Below are positions 49,214 to 57,529 of a DNA stretch of 64,000 nucleotides, in pieces. Where the stretch lies: assembly GCA_963702235.1 (NCBI GenBank), contig CAVPBZ010000008.1, positions 1-64,000 on the forward strand. The letters run 5' to 3'. Made by a program: the position numbers and the translations under genes. The stretch's first letter is position 1. The number at the start of each line of letters is the position of its first letter. The notes below the pieces were generated by a model that saw only the letters and a list, made by a program, of their open reading frames with translations, did no database searches and was not told the origin of the DNA. This stretch comes from PALSA-505 sp963702235. Its GTDB lineage: Bacteria; Actinomycetota; Actinomycetes; Streptosporangiales; Streptosporangiaceae.

Positions 49214-50503
49214 ATGCTCAGCCAGGAGAAGAACGAGCGGCTCACCAGGGTGGGTCCCGGCACGCCCATGGGCGAGCTGCTGCGCCGCTACTGGTGGCCG
49301 GTCGCCACCCATGACATGGTCGGCCGGGTGCCGGTGAAGCGGCGGCTGCTCGGCGAGGACCTGGTGCTGTTCCGTGATGCCGCCGGCCGGCTCGGGCTGC
49401 TGGCCGAGCGGTGCCCGCACCGCCGGGCCTCGCTCGCGCTGGGCTGCACCGAGCAGGCCGGGCTGCGCTGCGGGTATCACGGCTGGCTGTTCGACGCCGA
49501 CGGCCGCTGCCTCGAGCAGCCCGGCGAGCCGGACGACTCGACCTTCAAGGACCGGATCCGGGCCACCGCATACCGGGTGCAGGAGCTCGGCGGCCTGGTG
49601 TTCGCCTACCTGGGGCCGGACACGCCGGAGCAGCCGGCCCCGCTGCTGCCCCGCTACGACCTGTTCGTCCTGGCCGACTGCTGGCGTGACATCGCGCACG
49701 CCGAGCTGCCCTGCAACTTCCTGCAGATCATGGAGAACTCCGTCGACCCGCACCACGTCGAATGGCTGCACGGCCGGTACGGCTCGTTCCTCAAGGAGCT
49801 GGCCGGCGAGCCGCCCCTTCCGGTGGTGACGAAGAAGCACGTCAAGGTGGCCTTCGAGGTGTTCGAGCACGGCATCCTGAAGCGGCGGGTCCTGGAGGGC
49901 CAGACCGAGGATGACGAGGACTGGAAGACCGGGCACCCGCTGGTGTTCCCGCACATGCTCCGGGTGGGCGCGGCCGGCCTGGCCACGTTCCAGATCAGGG
50001 TGCCGGTCGACGACACGCGCACCTGGCACGTCTGGTATCAGACCTACGCTCCCGGCGGGCCGGTTCCGGCCCAGCCCGAGATTCCCGTCTACACGGTGCC
50101 GCTGCGCGACTCCCGCGGCAACTGGCTGCGCGACTACGTGGACGGCCAGGACATCGTGGCCTGGGTGACCCAGGGCGACATCGCCGACCGCAGCCAGGAA
50201 CACCTGGGCCGCAGCGACATGGGGGTGATCGCGCTGCGGCGGCTGTTCGCCGAGCAGATGGCCCGGGTCGCCGACGGGCTGGACCCGATCTGCACCTACC
50301 GCGACCCGGCCGCCAACGTGCAGATCGACCTGCCGATGGAGAAGGATAAGTTCGGCAGCGCCAGGGAATTCCGGCGGATTCTGGCTGACCGAGAGCTCGA
50401 TCCGGTACAGCCCGATCCGCGACCAGGTCCGCGAGCTGTTCGGCGACGACCTGCCCGCGGCCGCGTCCGAGCCCTTCTACGAGCCCGCGCACTTAGCCGC
50501 TGA
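49214..50503 (+). CDS. Rieske non-heme iron aromatic-ring oxygenase alpha subunit, frameshifted at the end
   Basis: A ~430-residue oxygenase of the phthalate-dioxygenase/vanillate-demethylase type. The Rieske cluster ligands are CPHRRA and CGYHGWLF 17 residues later; the mononuclear iron site is NSVDPHHVEWLHG. ATG 49214 follows AGCGGAGG. The sequenced frame ends at 50503, but the family ending (ESSIRYSPIRDQVRELFGDD, then LPAAASEPFYEPAH) is found in another frame to a stop at 50517-50519; one extra base near 50383 explains this. No ferredoxin reductase is adjacent. Substrate is probably an aromatic compound handled by the divergent PEP-enzyme pair. Confidence 0.87.
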   Translation: MLSQEKNERLTRVGPGTPMGELLRRYWWPVATHDMVGRVPVKRRLLGEDLVLFRDAAGRLGLLAERCPHRRASLALGCTEQAGLRCGYHGWLFDADGRCLEQPGEPDDSTFKDRIRATAYRVQELGGLVFAYLGPDTPEQPAPLLPRYDLFVLADCWRDIAHAELPCNFLQIMENSVDPHHVEWLHGRYGSFLKELAGEPPLPVVTKKHVKVAFEVFEHGILKRRVLEGQTEDDEDWKTGHPLVFPHMLRVGAAGLATFQIRVPVDDTRTWHVWYQTYAPGGPVPAQPEIPVYTVPLRDSRGNWLRDYVDGQDIVAWVTQGDIADRSQEHLGRSDMGVIALRRLFAEQMARVADGLDPICTYRDPAANVQIDLPMEKDKFGSAREFRRILADRELDPVQPDPRPGPRAVRRRPARGRVRALLRARALSR

Positions 50504-50527
50504 GCCGCTGAGCCGCTGAGCCGCTGA
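50496..50527. repeat. 8-bp tandem repeat carrying stop codons in all frames
   Basis: GCCGCTGA is repeated four times. Because the unit is eight bases, its TGA falls in each of the three frames in turn, so it stops any frame from the left, including the shifted end of the Rieske gene. It occupies the gap between two convergent genes. Confidence 0.85.
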
Positions 50528-50531
50528 GCGG

Positions 50532-51716
50532 TTATCCGCCGGCCTGGCTCCGGGCCGCGGCGGGCCACAGCCGCGCGGTCGCGATCGCCGCGCCCTCGCT
50601 GAGCGCGGCGAGCTTGGCCCACGCCACCGTTGGGTGCACCTCGGGGGCGAACGTCGCCCGCGAGGAGAAGCCGCAGTCGGCGCTGGCGATCACGTTCTCC
50701 CGCCCGACCAGCCGCGCGTAGTTGCCGATGCCCTCGGCGATCAGCTCGGGGTGCTCGACGTAGTTGGTGGCGTGCCCCAGCAGGCCGGGCAGCAGGATCT
50801 TGTCCTCGGGCAGCCGCACGTCCTCCCACAGCCGCCATTCGTGCTGGTGCCGCGGGTTGGCGACCTCGAACGAGTACGCGCCGGCGTCGATGCGCAGCAT
50901 GTAGGGCACCACCTCGGCCAGCGGCAGGTCGCGCAGCCGCGGCCCGTGATTGAGCCCGTAGCAGGTGTGCAGCCGCACCCGGTCCGGCGGGATGCCGCGC
51001 AGCGCGTGGTTGAGCACGTCCACGTGCTCGTTCGCGCGGCGGCGGCGCTCGGCCGGCTCGGCCTCGCCGTCGTCGGTCAGGATCTCGATCAGCCACGGGT
51101 CGTCCACCTGCAGCAGGAACCCGGACTCGACGATCGCCAGGTACTCCTCGCGCAGCGCCTCGGCCACCGCGGCCAGGAACTCGCTGTCGGTGCCGTAGTA
51201 CTCGTTGCGGCCGAATCCGCTCGGGCTGGTGGACGGCAGGAACGCCTCGGCCGCGCTGACCTCCTTGACGGCGGCGCGCAGGTTCGCGATGTCGGTGTCC
51301 AGCGCCGCGTGCCCGGTGTACCGGACCGGGCCGGTGGCTACCATGATCCGCATCGGCGCCACGGTCGAGGAGTACTTGCCCAGGTACTGGGCGTAGTACT
51401 CGGGGAAGTCGTCCATCTCCTTGCGCCACGACGGCGGCAGCAGCGGCTCGCCTTCGGTGGCGTCGAACCCGGACAGCCGGTCCTTGACGTAGGTCAGGAA
51501 CGACACCTTGCCCTGCTCGCCGTCGGTCACCACGTCGATGCCGGCCTCGGCCTGCCGGCGAACCGCGTCGGCGACGGCCTCGGTGACCGCCCGGTCGAAG
51601 GCCGCATGGTCATAGGGGCGCCCGTGCTCCCGCTCCCGCATCAGCTCAAGCAGCGGGTGCGGGCGGGCCAGACTGCCGACGTGCGTAGTCAGGATCCTGT
51701 CCTGGCTGCGTTCCAT
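50532..51716 (-). CDS. MetE-like (cobalamin-independent methionine synthase II family) zinc protein
   Basis: A 394-residue protein related to the C-terminal barrel of MetE. The opening TTHVGSLARPHPLLELM and the zinc ligands (His and Cys in RLHTCYGLNHG, Glu in FEVANP, Cys in SADCGFSS) are conserved. Members transfer an alkyl group to a thiol; the group also includes epoxyalkane:coenzyme M transferase. With a Rieske oxygenase and CoA ligase beside it, alkyl or methyl removal from a catabolic intermediate is more likely than methionine synthesis. ATG 51716 follows GGAAAAGGG, which is part of an inverted repeat that could hide it. Confidence 0.85.
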   Translation of the reverse strand: MERSQDRILTTHVGSLARPHPLLELMREREHGRPYDHAAFDRAVTEAVADAVRRQAEAGIDVVTDGEQGKVSFLTYVKDRLSGFDATEGEPLLPPSWRKEMDDFPEYYAQYLGKYSSTVAPMRIMVATGPVRYTGHAALDTDIANLRAAVKEVSAAEAFLPSTSPSGFGRNEYYGTDSEFLAAVAEALREEYLAIVESGFLLQVDDPWLIEILTDDGEAEPAERRRRANEHVDVLNHALRGIPPDRVRLHTCYGLNHGPRLRDLPLAEVVPYMLRIDAGAYSFEVANPRHQHEWRLWEDVRLPEDKILLPGLLGHATNYVEHPELIAEGIGNYARLVGRENVIASADCGFSSRATFAPEVHPTVAWAKLAALSEGAAIATARLWPAAARSQAGG

Positions 51717-51720
51717 TTGG

Positions 51721-51788
51721 GAACCCTTTTCCATCCGTCTGTCGTGTTGTGGGTAGGCTGACCGGCTCACTGAGGATGAAAAGGGTTC
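51721..51788 (-). promoter_or_regulatory. Inverted repeat enclosing the ribosome-binding site of the MetE-like gene
   Basis: GAACCCTTTTCCATC (51721-51735) and GATGAAAAGGGTTC (51775-51788) are complementary over 14 bases with one bulged base, 39 bases apart. In a transcript coming from the upstream IclR gene, the 3' arm holds the GGAAAAGGG ribosome-binding site just before ATG 51716, so the hairpin would hide it. A transcript starting between the arms would not form it. Confidence 0.55.
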
Positions 51789-52611
51789 AGTGCTCCGGCA
51801 TGGACTGGGCCAGCAGGCGGGTGACCTGCCGGGCGGCGCGGCGGACGCTGGCGACGACGAAATCCTTGCGCGTGCCCGCGACCAGCGGGGTCCGGCCGAC
51901 GGTAGAGATCGCGCCGGCCACCCGCGGTCCTGGTGCGCCGTCCGGGGCCAGGATGGGCGCCGCCAGCGACGAGTATCCCAGCGCCGACTCCTCGCGCGAG
52001 CAGACCCAGCCGTTGGTCCTGGTGGTCGCGAAGATGCGCTCCAGCCGCACCTGATCGACGACGGTGAATGGCGTGTGCCTGACCCGGGGAACGGCCAGGG
52101 TGGCGCCGGCGATCACCGGGTCGAACGCGGCCATCGCCCGGCCCGCGCTCGAGGCGTACCCGGCCACTCTCCGCATCACCTCGCCGCTGACCAGCGGACC
52201 GAGCCCGCCGTTGCCGACCCGCTCGACGTAGACGACATGCCCGTTCGCCGGAAGCCCCAGCTGCACCATCAGCCGGAGCGAGTCGTTCAGCCCGACCAGG
52301 ACGGGCCGCGCCAGCGCGCGCAGCGGCAGCCGGTCCAGGGCGAGCTGGCCGTAGTGAAACAGGCTCAGGCTGAGCCGGTAGCGGCCCGCCGCCGACCGCT
52401 CCAGCAGGCCGGCCGCGGCCAGCGCGGCCAGCGCGTGGAAGGCGGTGCTCTTCGCGACGCCGAGCTCCCGGGCCACGTGCGTGGGGCCGAGCTCGGGGTG
52501 CTCGACGAAGCAGCGCAGCACCTGCGTCGCGATAGATACCGAACGGAGGCCTCCGGCCTCGATCTCCGGGCCGGCGCCCGCAGGCTCGGCCAGCTGAGCC
52601 GGGATGCCCAT
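51787..52611 (-). CDS. IclR-family transcriptional regulator
   Basis: A 274-residue regulator with an N-terminal winged helix (SIATQVLRCFVEHPELGPTH, VARELGVAKSTAFHALAALA) and a C-terminal effector domain (LPLRALARPVLVGLNDSLRL, VVYVERVGNGG, GYASSAGRAMAAF, GWVCSREESALGYSSLAAPI). ATG 52611 is preferred because GGCAGGAG precedes it; an in-frame GTG at 52644 is possible. It lies between the acyl-CoA synthetase and MetE-like genes on the same strand and is the only regulator near the GTTCGGCCAGGCCGAAC palindromes. IclR proteins often sense aromatic acids. Confidence 0.9.
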   Translation of the reverse strand: MGIPAQLAEPAGAGPEIEAGGLRSVSIATQVLRCFVEHPELGPTHVARELGVAKSTAFHALAALAAAGLLERSAAGRYRLSLSLFHYGQLALDRLPLRALARPVLVGLNDSLRLMVQLGLPANGHVVYVERVGNGGLGPLVSGEVMRRVAGYASSAGRAMAAFDPVIAGATLAVPRVRHTPFTVVDQVRLERIFATTRTNGWVCSREESALGYSSLAAPILAPDGAPGPRVAGAISTVGRTPLVAGTRKDFVVASVRRAARQVTRLLAQSMPEH

Positions 52612-52725
52612 GTCGGTCTCCTGCCTCGCGCCGGCCGCCGTCACGCCCGACGCTAGACCAGGGCGTTCCGATCGCGGGGATTGGCGTTCCGGATACCGGG
52701 ACGAGCCGTGCCGCCTGCAGGGCGG

Positions 52726-54297
52726 CTACTGGGCAGTGAGGTTCGGCGCACCCTGGCGCAGCACGTACTTCTGGATCTTGCCGGTCGCCGTCTTCGGCAG
52801 CTCGTCGACGAAGGTGACGCCGTGCGGCGCCTTGAAGTGGGCCAGCCGGTCGCGGATGAACGCGATCAGTTCCTCCTCGGTCGCGCTGGCGCCATCGGCC
52901 AGCACGACGAACGCGTGCGGCGCCTCGCCCCACCTGTCGTGCGGCAGCCCGACGATCGCGGCTTCCTGCACCGCCGGGTGGCGCAGCAGCGTTCCCTCCA
53001 CCTCCACCGAGGAGATGTTCTCGCCGCCGCTGATGATCACGTCCTTCAGCCGGTCCCGGATCTCCACGTAGCCGTCCGGGTGCACGACGGCGGCGTCGCC
53101 GCTGTGGAACCAGCCGTCGCCCATCGCGCGCTTGGTCGCCTCGGGGTCGCGGTAGTAGCCGTCCATCACGACGTTGCCCCGCACCACGATCTCGCCCAGC
53201 GCCTGCGCGTCGGCCGCTACCTCCTGGCCCTCCTCGTCGATCACCCGCAGCTCGCCCGAGGTGAGCAGCTCGACGCCCTGCCGTGCCTTGACCACCGCGC
53301 GGTCAGCAGGTGACAGTCCCTCGTGCTCGGGTAGCGGAGCGCAGACCAGGATGAACGGCGCTGTCTCGGTCAGGCCGTATACGTGCGTGACCTGCCAGCC
53401 GAACTCGCCCTCGAGCCGCTCGATGGTGGCCGCCGCCGGCGCCGCGCCTGCCGTCACCACCCGCACCCCGGCCGGCACTACGCCCCGGGTCTGCGGCGAC
53501 GCGCTGGCCAGCGAGATCAGCACCGTGGGCGCCGCGCACAGCAGCCGCACCTGCTCGTCGCGGATCAGCCGGAACACCGCCGCAGGCTCGACCTTGCGCA
53601 GGCAGACATGGGTGGCCGCGGCGGCGGTCACCGTCCAGGTGTAGGTCCAGCCGTTGGCGTGGAACATCGGCAGCGTCCACAGGTAGCGCTCGCCCACCCC
53701 GACCGGCATGTGCAGCAGGGTGCCGATCGTGTTCATCGCCGCGTTCCGGTGCGTGATCATCACGCCCTTGGGGCGGGCGGTCGTGCCGCTGGTGTAGTTG
53801 ATGGTCAGCAGGTCCCGCTCGTCGGTCCGCGGCCGGGGGAACTGCGGGCTGGCCGCGGCGATCGCCGCCTCGTAATCCAGCCAGCCGTCCCGGGCGCCGC
53901 CGAACGCCACGAAGTGCCGCACGTCCGGCATCTGGTCGCGGACGCTGTCCACCGCGTCCAGGTAGTCCTGGTCCGCGCAGACCACGGTGGCGCCGGAGTG
54001 ATTGACGATGTAGACGAAGTCGTCGGGGGTCAGCCGGTAGTTCACCGGGACCAGCACCGCGCCCAGTTGCGGCACCGCGTAGAACGCCGCCAGCTGAGCG
54101 TGCGTGTTCGGCGCGATCGTGGCCACCCGGTCACCAGGCCGGACGCCCAGCCCGGCCAGCGCCGCTGACCAGCGGTCGCACCGGCCGAAGAACTGCTCAT
54201 ACGTCAGCCGCAGGTCACCGTCCACCACCGCCTCGCGCGAACCATGCAGACGCCGGGTCCGGCGGGCGAAGTCAAGGGGAGTCAGGGGTGATTCCAC
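52726..54297 (-). CDS. Acyl-CoA synthetase (AMP-binding, fatty-acid/aryl acid type)
   Basis: A full 523-residue ANL enzyme. Motifs: A3 INYTSGTTARPKGVMITHRN, A5 HVYGLTETAPF, A7 GWFHSGDAAVVHPDGYVEIR, A8 DRLKDVIISGGENISSVEVE and the A10 lysine in PKTATGKIQKYVLR. It forms an acyl-AMP and then an acyl-CoA. GTG 54297 follows GGAGG. It begins the minus-strand run leading to IclR and the MetE-like gene, and has a GTTCGGCC-type operator upstream, so it probably activates an acid made in the Rieske pathway. Confidence 0.92.
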   Translation of the reverse strand: MESPLTPLDFARRTRRLHGSREAVVDGDLRLTYEQFFGRCDRWSAALAGLGVRPGDRVATIAPNTHAQLAAFYAVPQLGAVLVPVNYRLTPDDFVYIVNHSGATVVCADQDYLDAVDSVRDQMPDVRHFVAFGGARDGWLDYEAAIAAASPQFPRPRTDERDLLTINYTSGTTARPKGVMITHRNAAMNTIGTLLHMPVGVGERYLWTLPMFHANGWTYTWTVTAAAATHVCLRKVEPAAVFRLIRDEQVRLLCAAPTVLISLASASPQTRGVVPAGVRVVTAGAAPAAATIERLEGEFGWQVTHVYGLTETAPFILVCAPLPEHEGLSPADRAVVKARQGVELLTSGELRVIDEEGQEVAADAQALGEIVVRGNVVMDGYYRDPEATKRAMGDGWFHSGDAAVVHPDGYVEIRDRLKDVIISGGENISSVEVEGTLLRHPAVQEAAIVGLPHDRWGEAPHAFVVLADGASATEEELIAFIRDRLAHFKAPHGVTFVDELPKTATGKIQKYVLRQGAPNLTAQ

Positions 54298-54782
54298 AGG
54301 AAGCCTCCACAGGTTCGCCGCTCATCCACTACGGATGCTTTCACGACTGCGCGGCCTGGCCGAACCCTATGCAGGATGCAGCAGGCAACCAGCAAGATGG
54401 ATCTTTCCCCGTCCGCCCCGGCAGAGTAAACTGAGCGCGCTGCTCCGGACCCTGGCAGCCAGCGCATCTGCGCGAGTCGGCGGCTGCGTGGCAGGTTCGG
54501 AGCTTTTTCGCGCCCGTGCCGATACTGGCCAGCCTGACAAGGGCGGGCGGGGGCATCCTGCCATGGAATCGCTGAGCCACGTAATCATGCTGCGCTGGCC
54601 CCGGCGCCCCGGCGCCGGGGCATGGTGAAGGCTCAGTGGCTGGGCACCGGCCGCTCGGTGCGCGGGGGGCCGGGCGGCAGGCCCGTCCGCGCGGCAGCAG
54701 GCGAGCCGGTGCCGCCGGGCGGACAGCAGCGGGTAGTGCCGTCCGGGCCTGGGCCGGCCGCTCGATGAGGAGGGACGGCCTC
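54298..54782. other. 485-base intergenic region
   Basis: Divergent promoter region between the acyl-CoA synthetase and STAS genes. It holds the palindrome at 54349-54365 and a strong hairpin at 54598-54621 (11-base perfect arms of GCCCCGGCGCC). Otherwise I see no gene. Confidence 0.5.
54349..54365. promoter_or_regulatory. Third copy of the GTTCGGCC-type palindrome, upstream of the acyl-CoA synthetase
   Basis: GCGCGGCCTGGCCGAAC agrees with the reverse complement of the 49092 palindrome at 15 of 17 positions. It lies 52 bases upstream of the GTG start at 54297. Shared sites suggest that this gene and the Rieske/PEP-enzyme genes respond to the same regulator. Confidence 0.6.
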
Positions 54783-55232
54783 ATGTTCAGCGCCGAACTG
54801 AGTGCTCGCGACCACGGTGGTCACGCCGTGGTCGCCCTGCGCGGGGAGCTCAGCCTGGAGGATGCCCCGGATATCGCGTCCCGGCTGCTCGCGACCGTGG
54901 CGGCCTGCGGGCCCTCGATCATCGTGGACCTGGCCGACCTGGAGTCCATCTGCGACAGCGGCCTGGGCGTCCTGGTCCGCGTGTCGAAATGGATCCGGGC
55001 CTGCGGCGGCGGCGTGGCCCTGGCCGCCCCGCAGCAGCAGGTGCGCACGCTGCTGGACGTCACCGGGCTGATCGACGTGTTCCCTGTCTACCCCACCGTG
55101 GACCAGGCCGTGCGCGGCGCAAGTCGGGCGCCGGGTAGCGCTCTGGCGTTAGCGGCTCCGCCGGCCGCGGGCTTCGCCGGCCCGGCACCGGGCCAGGACG
55201 GGCCTGGCCGGCCTTGGTGCTGGCGGGTCTAG
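54783..55232 (+). CDS. STAS-domain anti-sigma factor antagonist
   Basis: A 149-residue protein with one STAS domain in residues 1-110: VVALRGELSLEDAPDIASRL, IIVDLADLESICDSGLGVLV (the phosphorylatable Ser is in DSGLG), then LDVTGLIDVFPVYPT. The Ala/Gly/Pro tail is of low complexity. Such proteins bind anti-sigma kinases and free a sigma factor; here no kinase or sigma gene is adjacent. ATG 54783 follows GAGGAGGGA. Its stop overlaps the convergent gene's stop within one CTAG. Confidence 0.87.
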   Translation: MFSAELSARDHGGHAVVALRGELSLEDAPDIASRLLATVAACGPSIIVDLADLESICDSGLGVLVRVSKWIRACGGGVALAAPQQQVRTLLDVTGLIDVFPVYPTVDQAVRGASRAPGSALALAAPPAAGFAGPAPGQDGPGRPWCWRV

Positions 55233-56383
55233 GCGGCAGACGTTCGGCGGAAATCTTCGTCCGGTGCGGCGTCCGCTGATTCACCGCAGGGCTCGGGCCC
55301 GGCGCAGGCCGGCGCAGCCTCGGTGAGCGGCTCCGGCCTGCGGCCGAGGCGGGTGAGACCGGGCGCATGCCGCCAGGCGAGGCAGGCCAGAGCGCCGAGC
55401 GGAATGGGCGGCAGATAGGTGACCGCCCGGTACAGCAGCACCGCGGCGGTCACCTGGGCGCTGACCCGGTGGCCGGCGCCTGCGGCCAGCGTGCCCACCA
55501 GGCCCAGCTCGGTGATGCCCAGACCGCCGGGAGTCAGCGGCAGCGCCGTGGCCAGCCGGACGAAGGCGAAGGCCGCGAGCGACGTCTGCCACGGCACCTG
55601 AGCCTGGGACAGGCCGACGCCGCGCAGGCATACCAGCAGGACCAGCCACAAGGTGATGTTGCTGGCCACGGTGGTGACGGAGATCCGCCAGCTGCGCGCG
55701 GCCAGCAGGGCGGAGGCCCGGTCGCGGAAGGCGAGCAGCGAGTCGGTGACGGCGCCAGGCGCTGGCCGCCGGGCGAGCCGGCAGCAGGTCGCGGCCGGCC
55801 GCTGCAGGATGCCGCCCGCGCGCCGGGTGAAGGCCTCGCTGCGCAGCAGCAGGCCGAAGCCGGCGGCGACGGCGCCGAGCAGGGCCAGCCCTACGGCCGC
55901 GGCGACGATGAGGATGGCGCTGGGCCGGGTGGCTGTCAGCAGGATGAGCAGGGCGAGGATCGGCAAGCCTAGCCGGGCGAAGACGTTCCAGATGCCCGAC
56001 ACCAGGGTGTAGAGAACATACTCCGCCGTGCTGACGCCCCAGCCCGACAGCATCGCCCAGCTGACTCCCATGGCCAGCGCGCCCCCGGCGGGCAGCGTGT
56101 TCGCCACCGCGTTCGAGCCGAGGTTGACCACCGCCGCCTCGCGCAGCCGGATCGACGGCAGGACCGCGCAGATGCCGATCCAGACCGAGACCATGCTGAC
56201 GGCGGCCGTCGTGACCACGAGCACGACCTGGGACCATGTCATGGCGCGCAGGCTGGCCCACACGCTGTGGTACGACGCGAAACGCGGGAGGGCGAACCCG
56301 AAGATGGCCGCGACAAGGACCAGGGAGACCAGGGCGCGGAGGATCTTCCGGCCGCGTCGCCGCGGCTCGGCGCTGGTCATCAT
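55229..56383 (-). CDS. Lysylphosphatidylglycerol synthase-type / flippase-like membrane protein (UPF0104)
   Basis: A 384-residue membrane protein with about eight helices (for example VVLVVTTAAVSMVSVWIGIC, LPILALLILLTATRPSAILI). Family landmarks are NTLPAGGALAMGVSWAMLSG and LPLTPGGLGITELGLVGTLA. It has only the membrane part of MprF-like proteins and no lysyltransferase domain, so a lipid flippase or transporter role is likely. ATG 56383 (or 56380) is preferred after GGGACGAG. The polar C-terminal tail of ~50 residues is cytoplasmic. Convergent with the STAS gene. Confidence 0.87.
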   Translation of the reverse strand: MMTSAEPRRRGRKILRALVSLVLVAAIFGFALPRFASYHSVWASLRAMTWSQVVLVVTTAAVSMVSVWIGICAVLPSIRLREAAVVNLGSNAVANTLPAGGALAMGVSWAMLSGWGVSTAEYVLYTLVSGIWNVFARLGLPILALLILLTATRPSAILIVAAAVGLALLGAVAAGFGLLLRSEAFTRRAGGILQRPAATCCRLARRPAPGAVTDSLLAFRDRASALLAARSWRISVTTVASNITLWLVLLVCLRGVGLSQAQVPWQTSLAAFAFVRLATALPLTPGGLGITELGLVGTLAAGAGHRVSAQVTAAVLLYRAVTYLPPIPLGALACLAWRHAPGLTRLGRRPEPLTEAAPACAGPEPCGESADAAPDEDFRRTSAA

Positions 56384-56743
56384 CAGGTCTCGTCCCTGCT
56401 GGCGGTGATCGGTGATGTCCGTGGTCGGTAACGAAGTGACGTGCGCGGGCAACCGGTCCATCGGGACAGATCGTGACGGGATAGGGCCAGAACTCCGGAG
56501 CCTGCGCTGCTCCCGCCGGGTGCACGGGCGTGACTGCCAGGGTCCGGAGCAATACCCCGACGCTAGCACCTCCCCCGCAGTTCCGGCGCCTGCCGACCAA
56601 AAGCGGCGAAGAGGAACTTATGCACACGAAAATCAACTTTTGCCTATAGAAACCCCTGTATATCGCTATACCCGGACGTACCCCAACGCAGCGCTCGGCG
56701 GCCGGACCGCGCCTTCCGGCGGCAGAGCGAGGATGCTAGGGCC
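56384..56743. other. 360-base divergent promoter region
   Basis: The region between the flippase-like gene and the first GAF-ANTAR gene. An AT-richer segment (56600-56675) contains GTATA-TCGC-TATAC, a perfect inverted repeat at 56658-56671, which likely marks the GAF-ANTAR promoter. I see no gene. Confidence 0.45.
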
Positions 56744-57459
56744 ATGAGCGGGCGCGCGGTCAAGGTGTGGGACTGGATCGTCGCGGCTCACGACGGTGCC
56801 GGCCCGGTGTCGGTCGCGGCGGTATGCCGGGGAACGTACAGCGCCTGGAGGTGGACGGCGCCAGCGTGACGGTGGTGGGCAGCCTGGTGGCGCGCGAGCC
56901 GTTGTTCGCCTCGGACTTGCTGAGCGCCCGGCTGGAGGAACTGCAGTTCACCGTGGGGGAGGGGCCGGGGATCGACGAGCCGGGATCCCGGTCACCGACG
57001 CTGATCCCGGACCTGGACTCGGCGGCGCCGCGGTGGCCGGCGTTCGTGCCCGGCGCTGTGGACGCCGGCGCCCGGGCGATCTTCTCGTTCCCGTTGCAGA
57101 TCGGCGCCATCGAGGTGGGCACGCTGTCGCTGTACCGCGCGAAGCCGGGTCCGCTGACCGCCGGCGAGCTCGCTGACGTTCTGGTCTTCGCCGACATCGC
57201 GCTGCGGCTGCTGCTCGACGGCGCCTCCGGTATCACCGGTTCCCCGGATTACCAGCCGCTGGATGGCATGTCGGACGGCCGGGCCGAGGTGCACCAGGCC
57301 ACCGGGATGATCTCGGTGCAGCTGGGCGTGAGCCTCGAAGAGGCTTTTGCCCGGTTGCGGGCGCACGCGTTCGCCACCAGCATCGCGCTGGCCGCTGTCG
57401 CCGGCGCGGTGGTGAGCCGCCAGCTGCGCTTCGATCCCGACCCGATGCCGGGGGCCTGA
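56744..57459 (+). CDS. GAF-ANTAR protein (first), frameshifted near the start
   Basis: A ~235-residue regulator. ATG 56744 opens MSGRAVKVWDWIVAAHDGAG and the helix PVSVAAVCR, then a one-base frameshift near 56835 interrupts; from MPGNVQRLEVDGASVTVVGS the GAF domain continues (ELQFTVGEGPGIDEPGS, FSFPLQIGAIEVGTLSLYRA). The C terminus is an ANTAR RNA-binding domain (EVHQATGMISVQLGVSLEEA, FARLRAHAFATSIALAAVAG). ANTAR proteins bind paired hairpins in mRNA leaders and block terminators. As sequenced, translation could begin at ATG 56824 and lose the first ~30 residues. Confidence 0.75.
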
Positions 57460-57529
57460 CCGGCCGCGGCAGGTGAATGCCTCGTGGTAGTGAGATCGGA
57501 TGCTCGCGCTGAGCGCTAACCTGGCATTT

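Noticed and set aside
54598..54621. Intrinsic terminator
   Set aside because: The hairpin is strong (11-base arms), but it lies upstream of the STAS gene between divergent genes, where neither neighbour ends, and it has no T-run.
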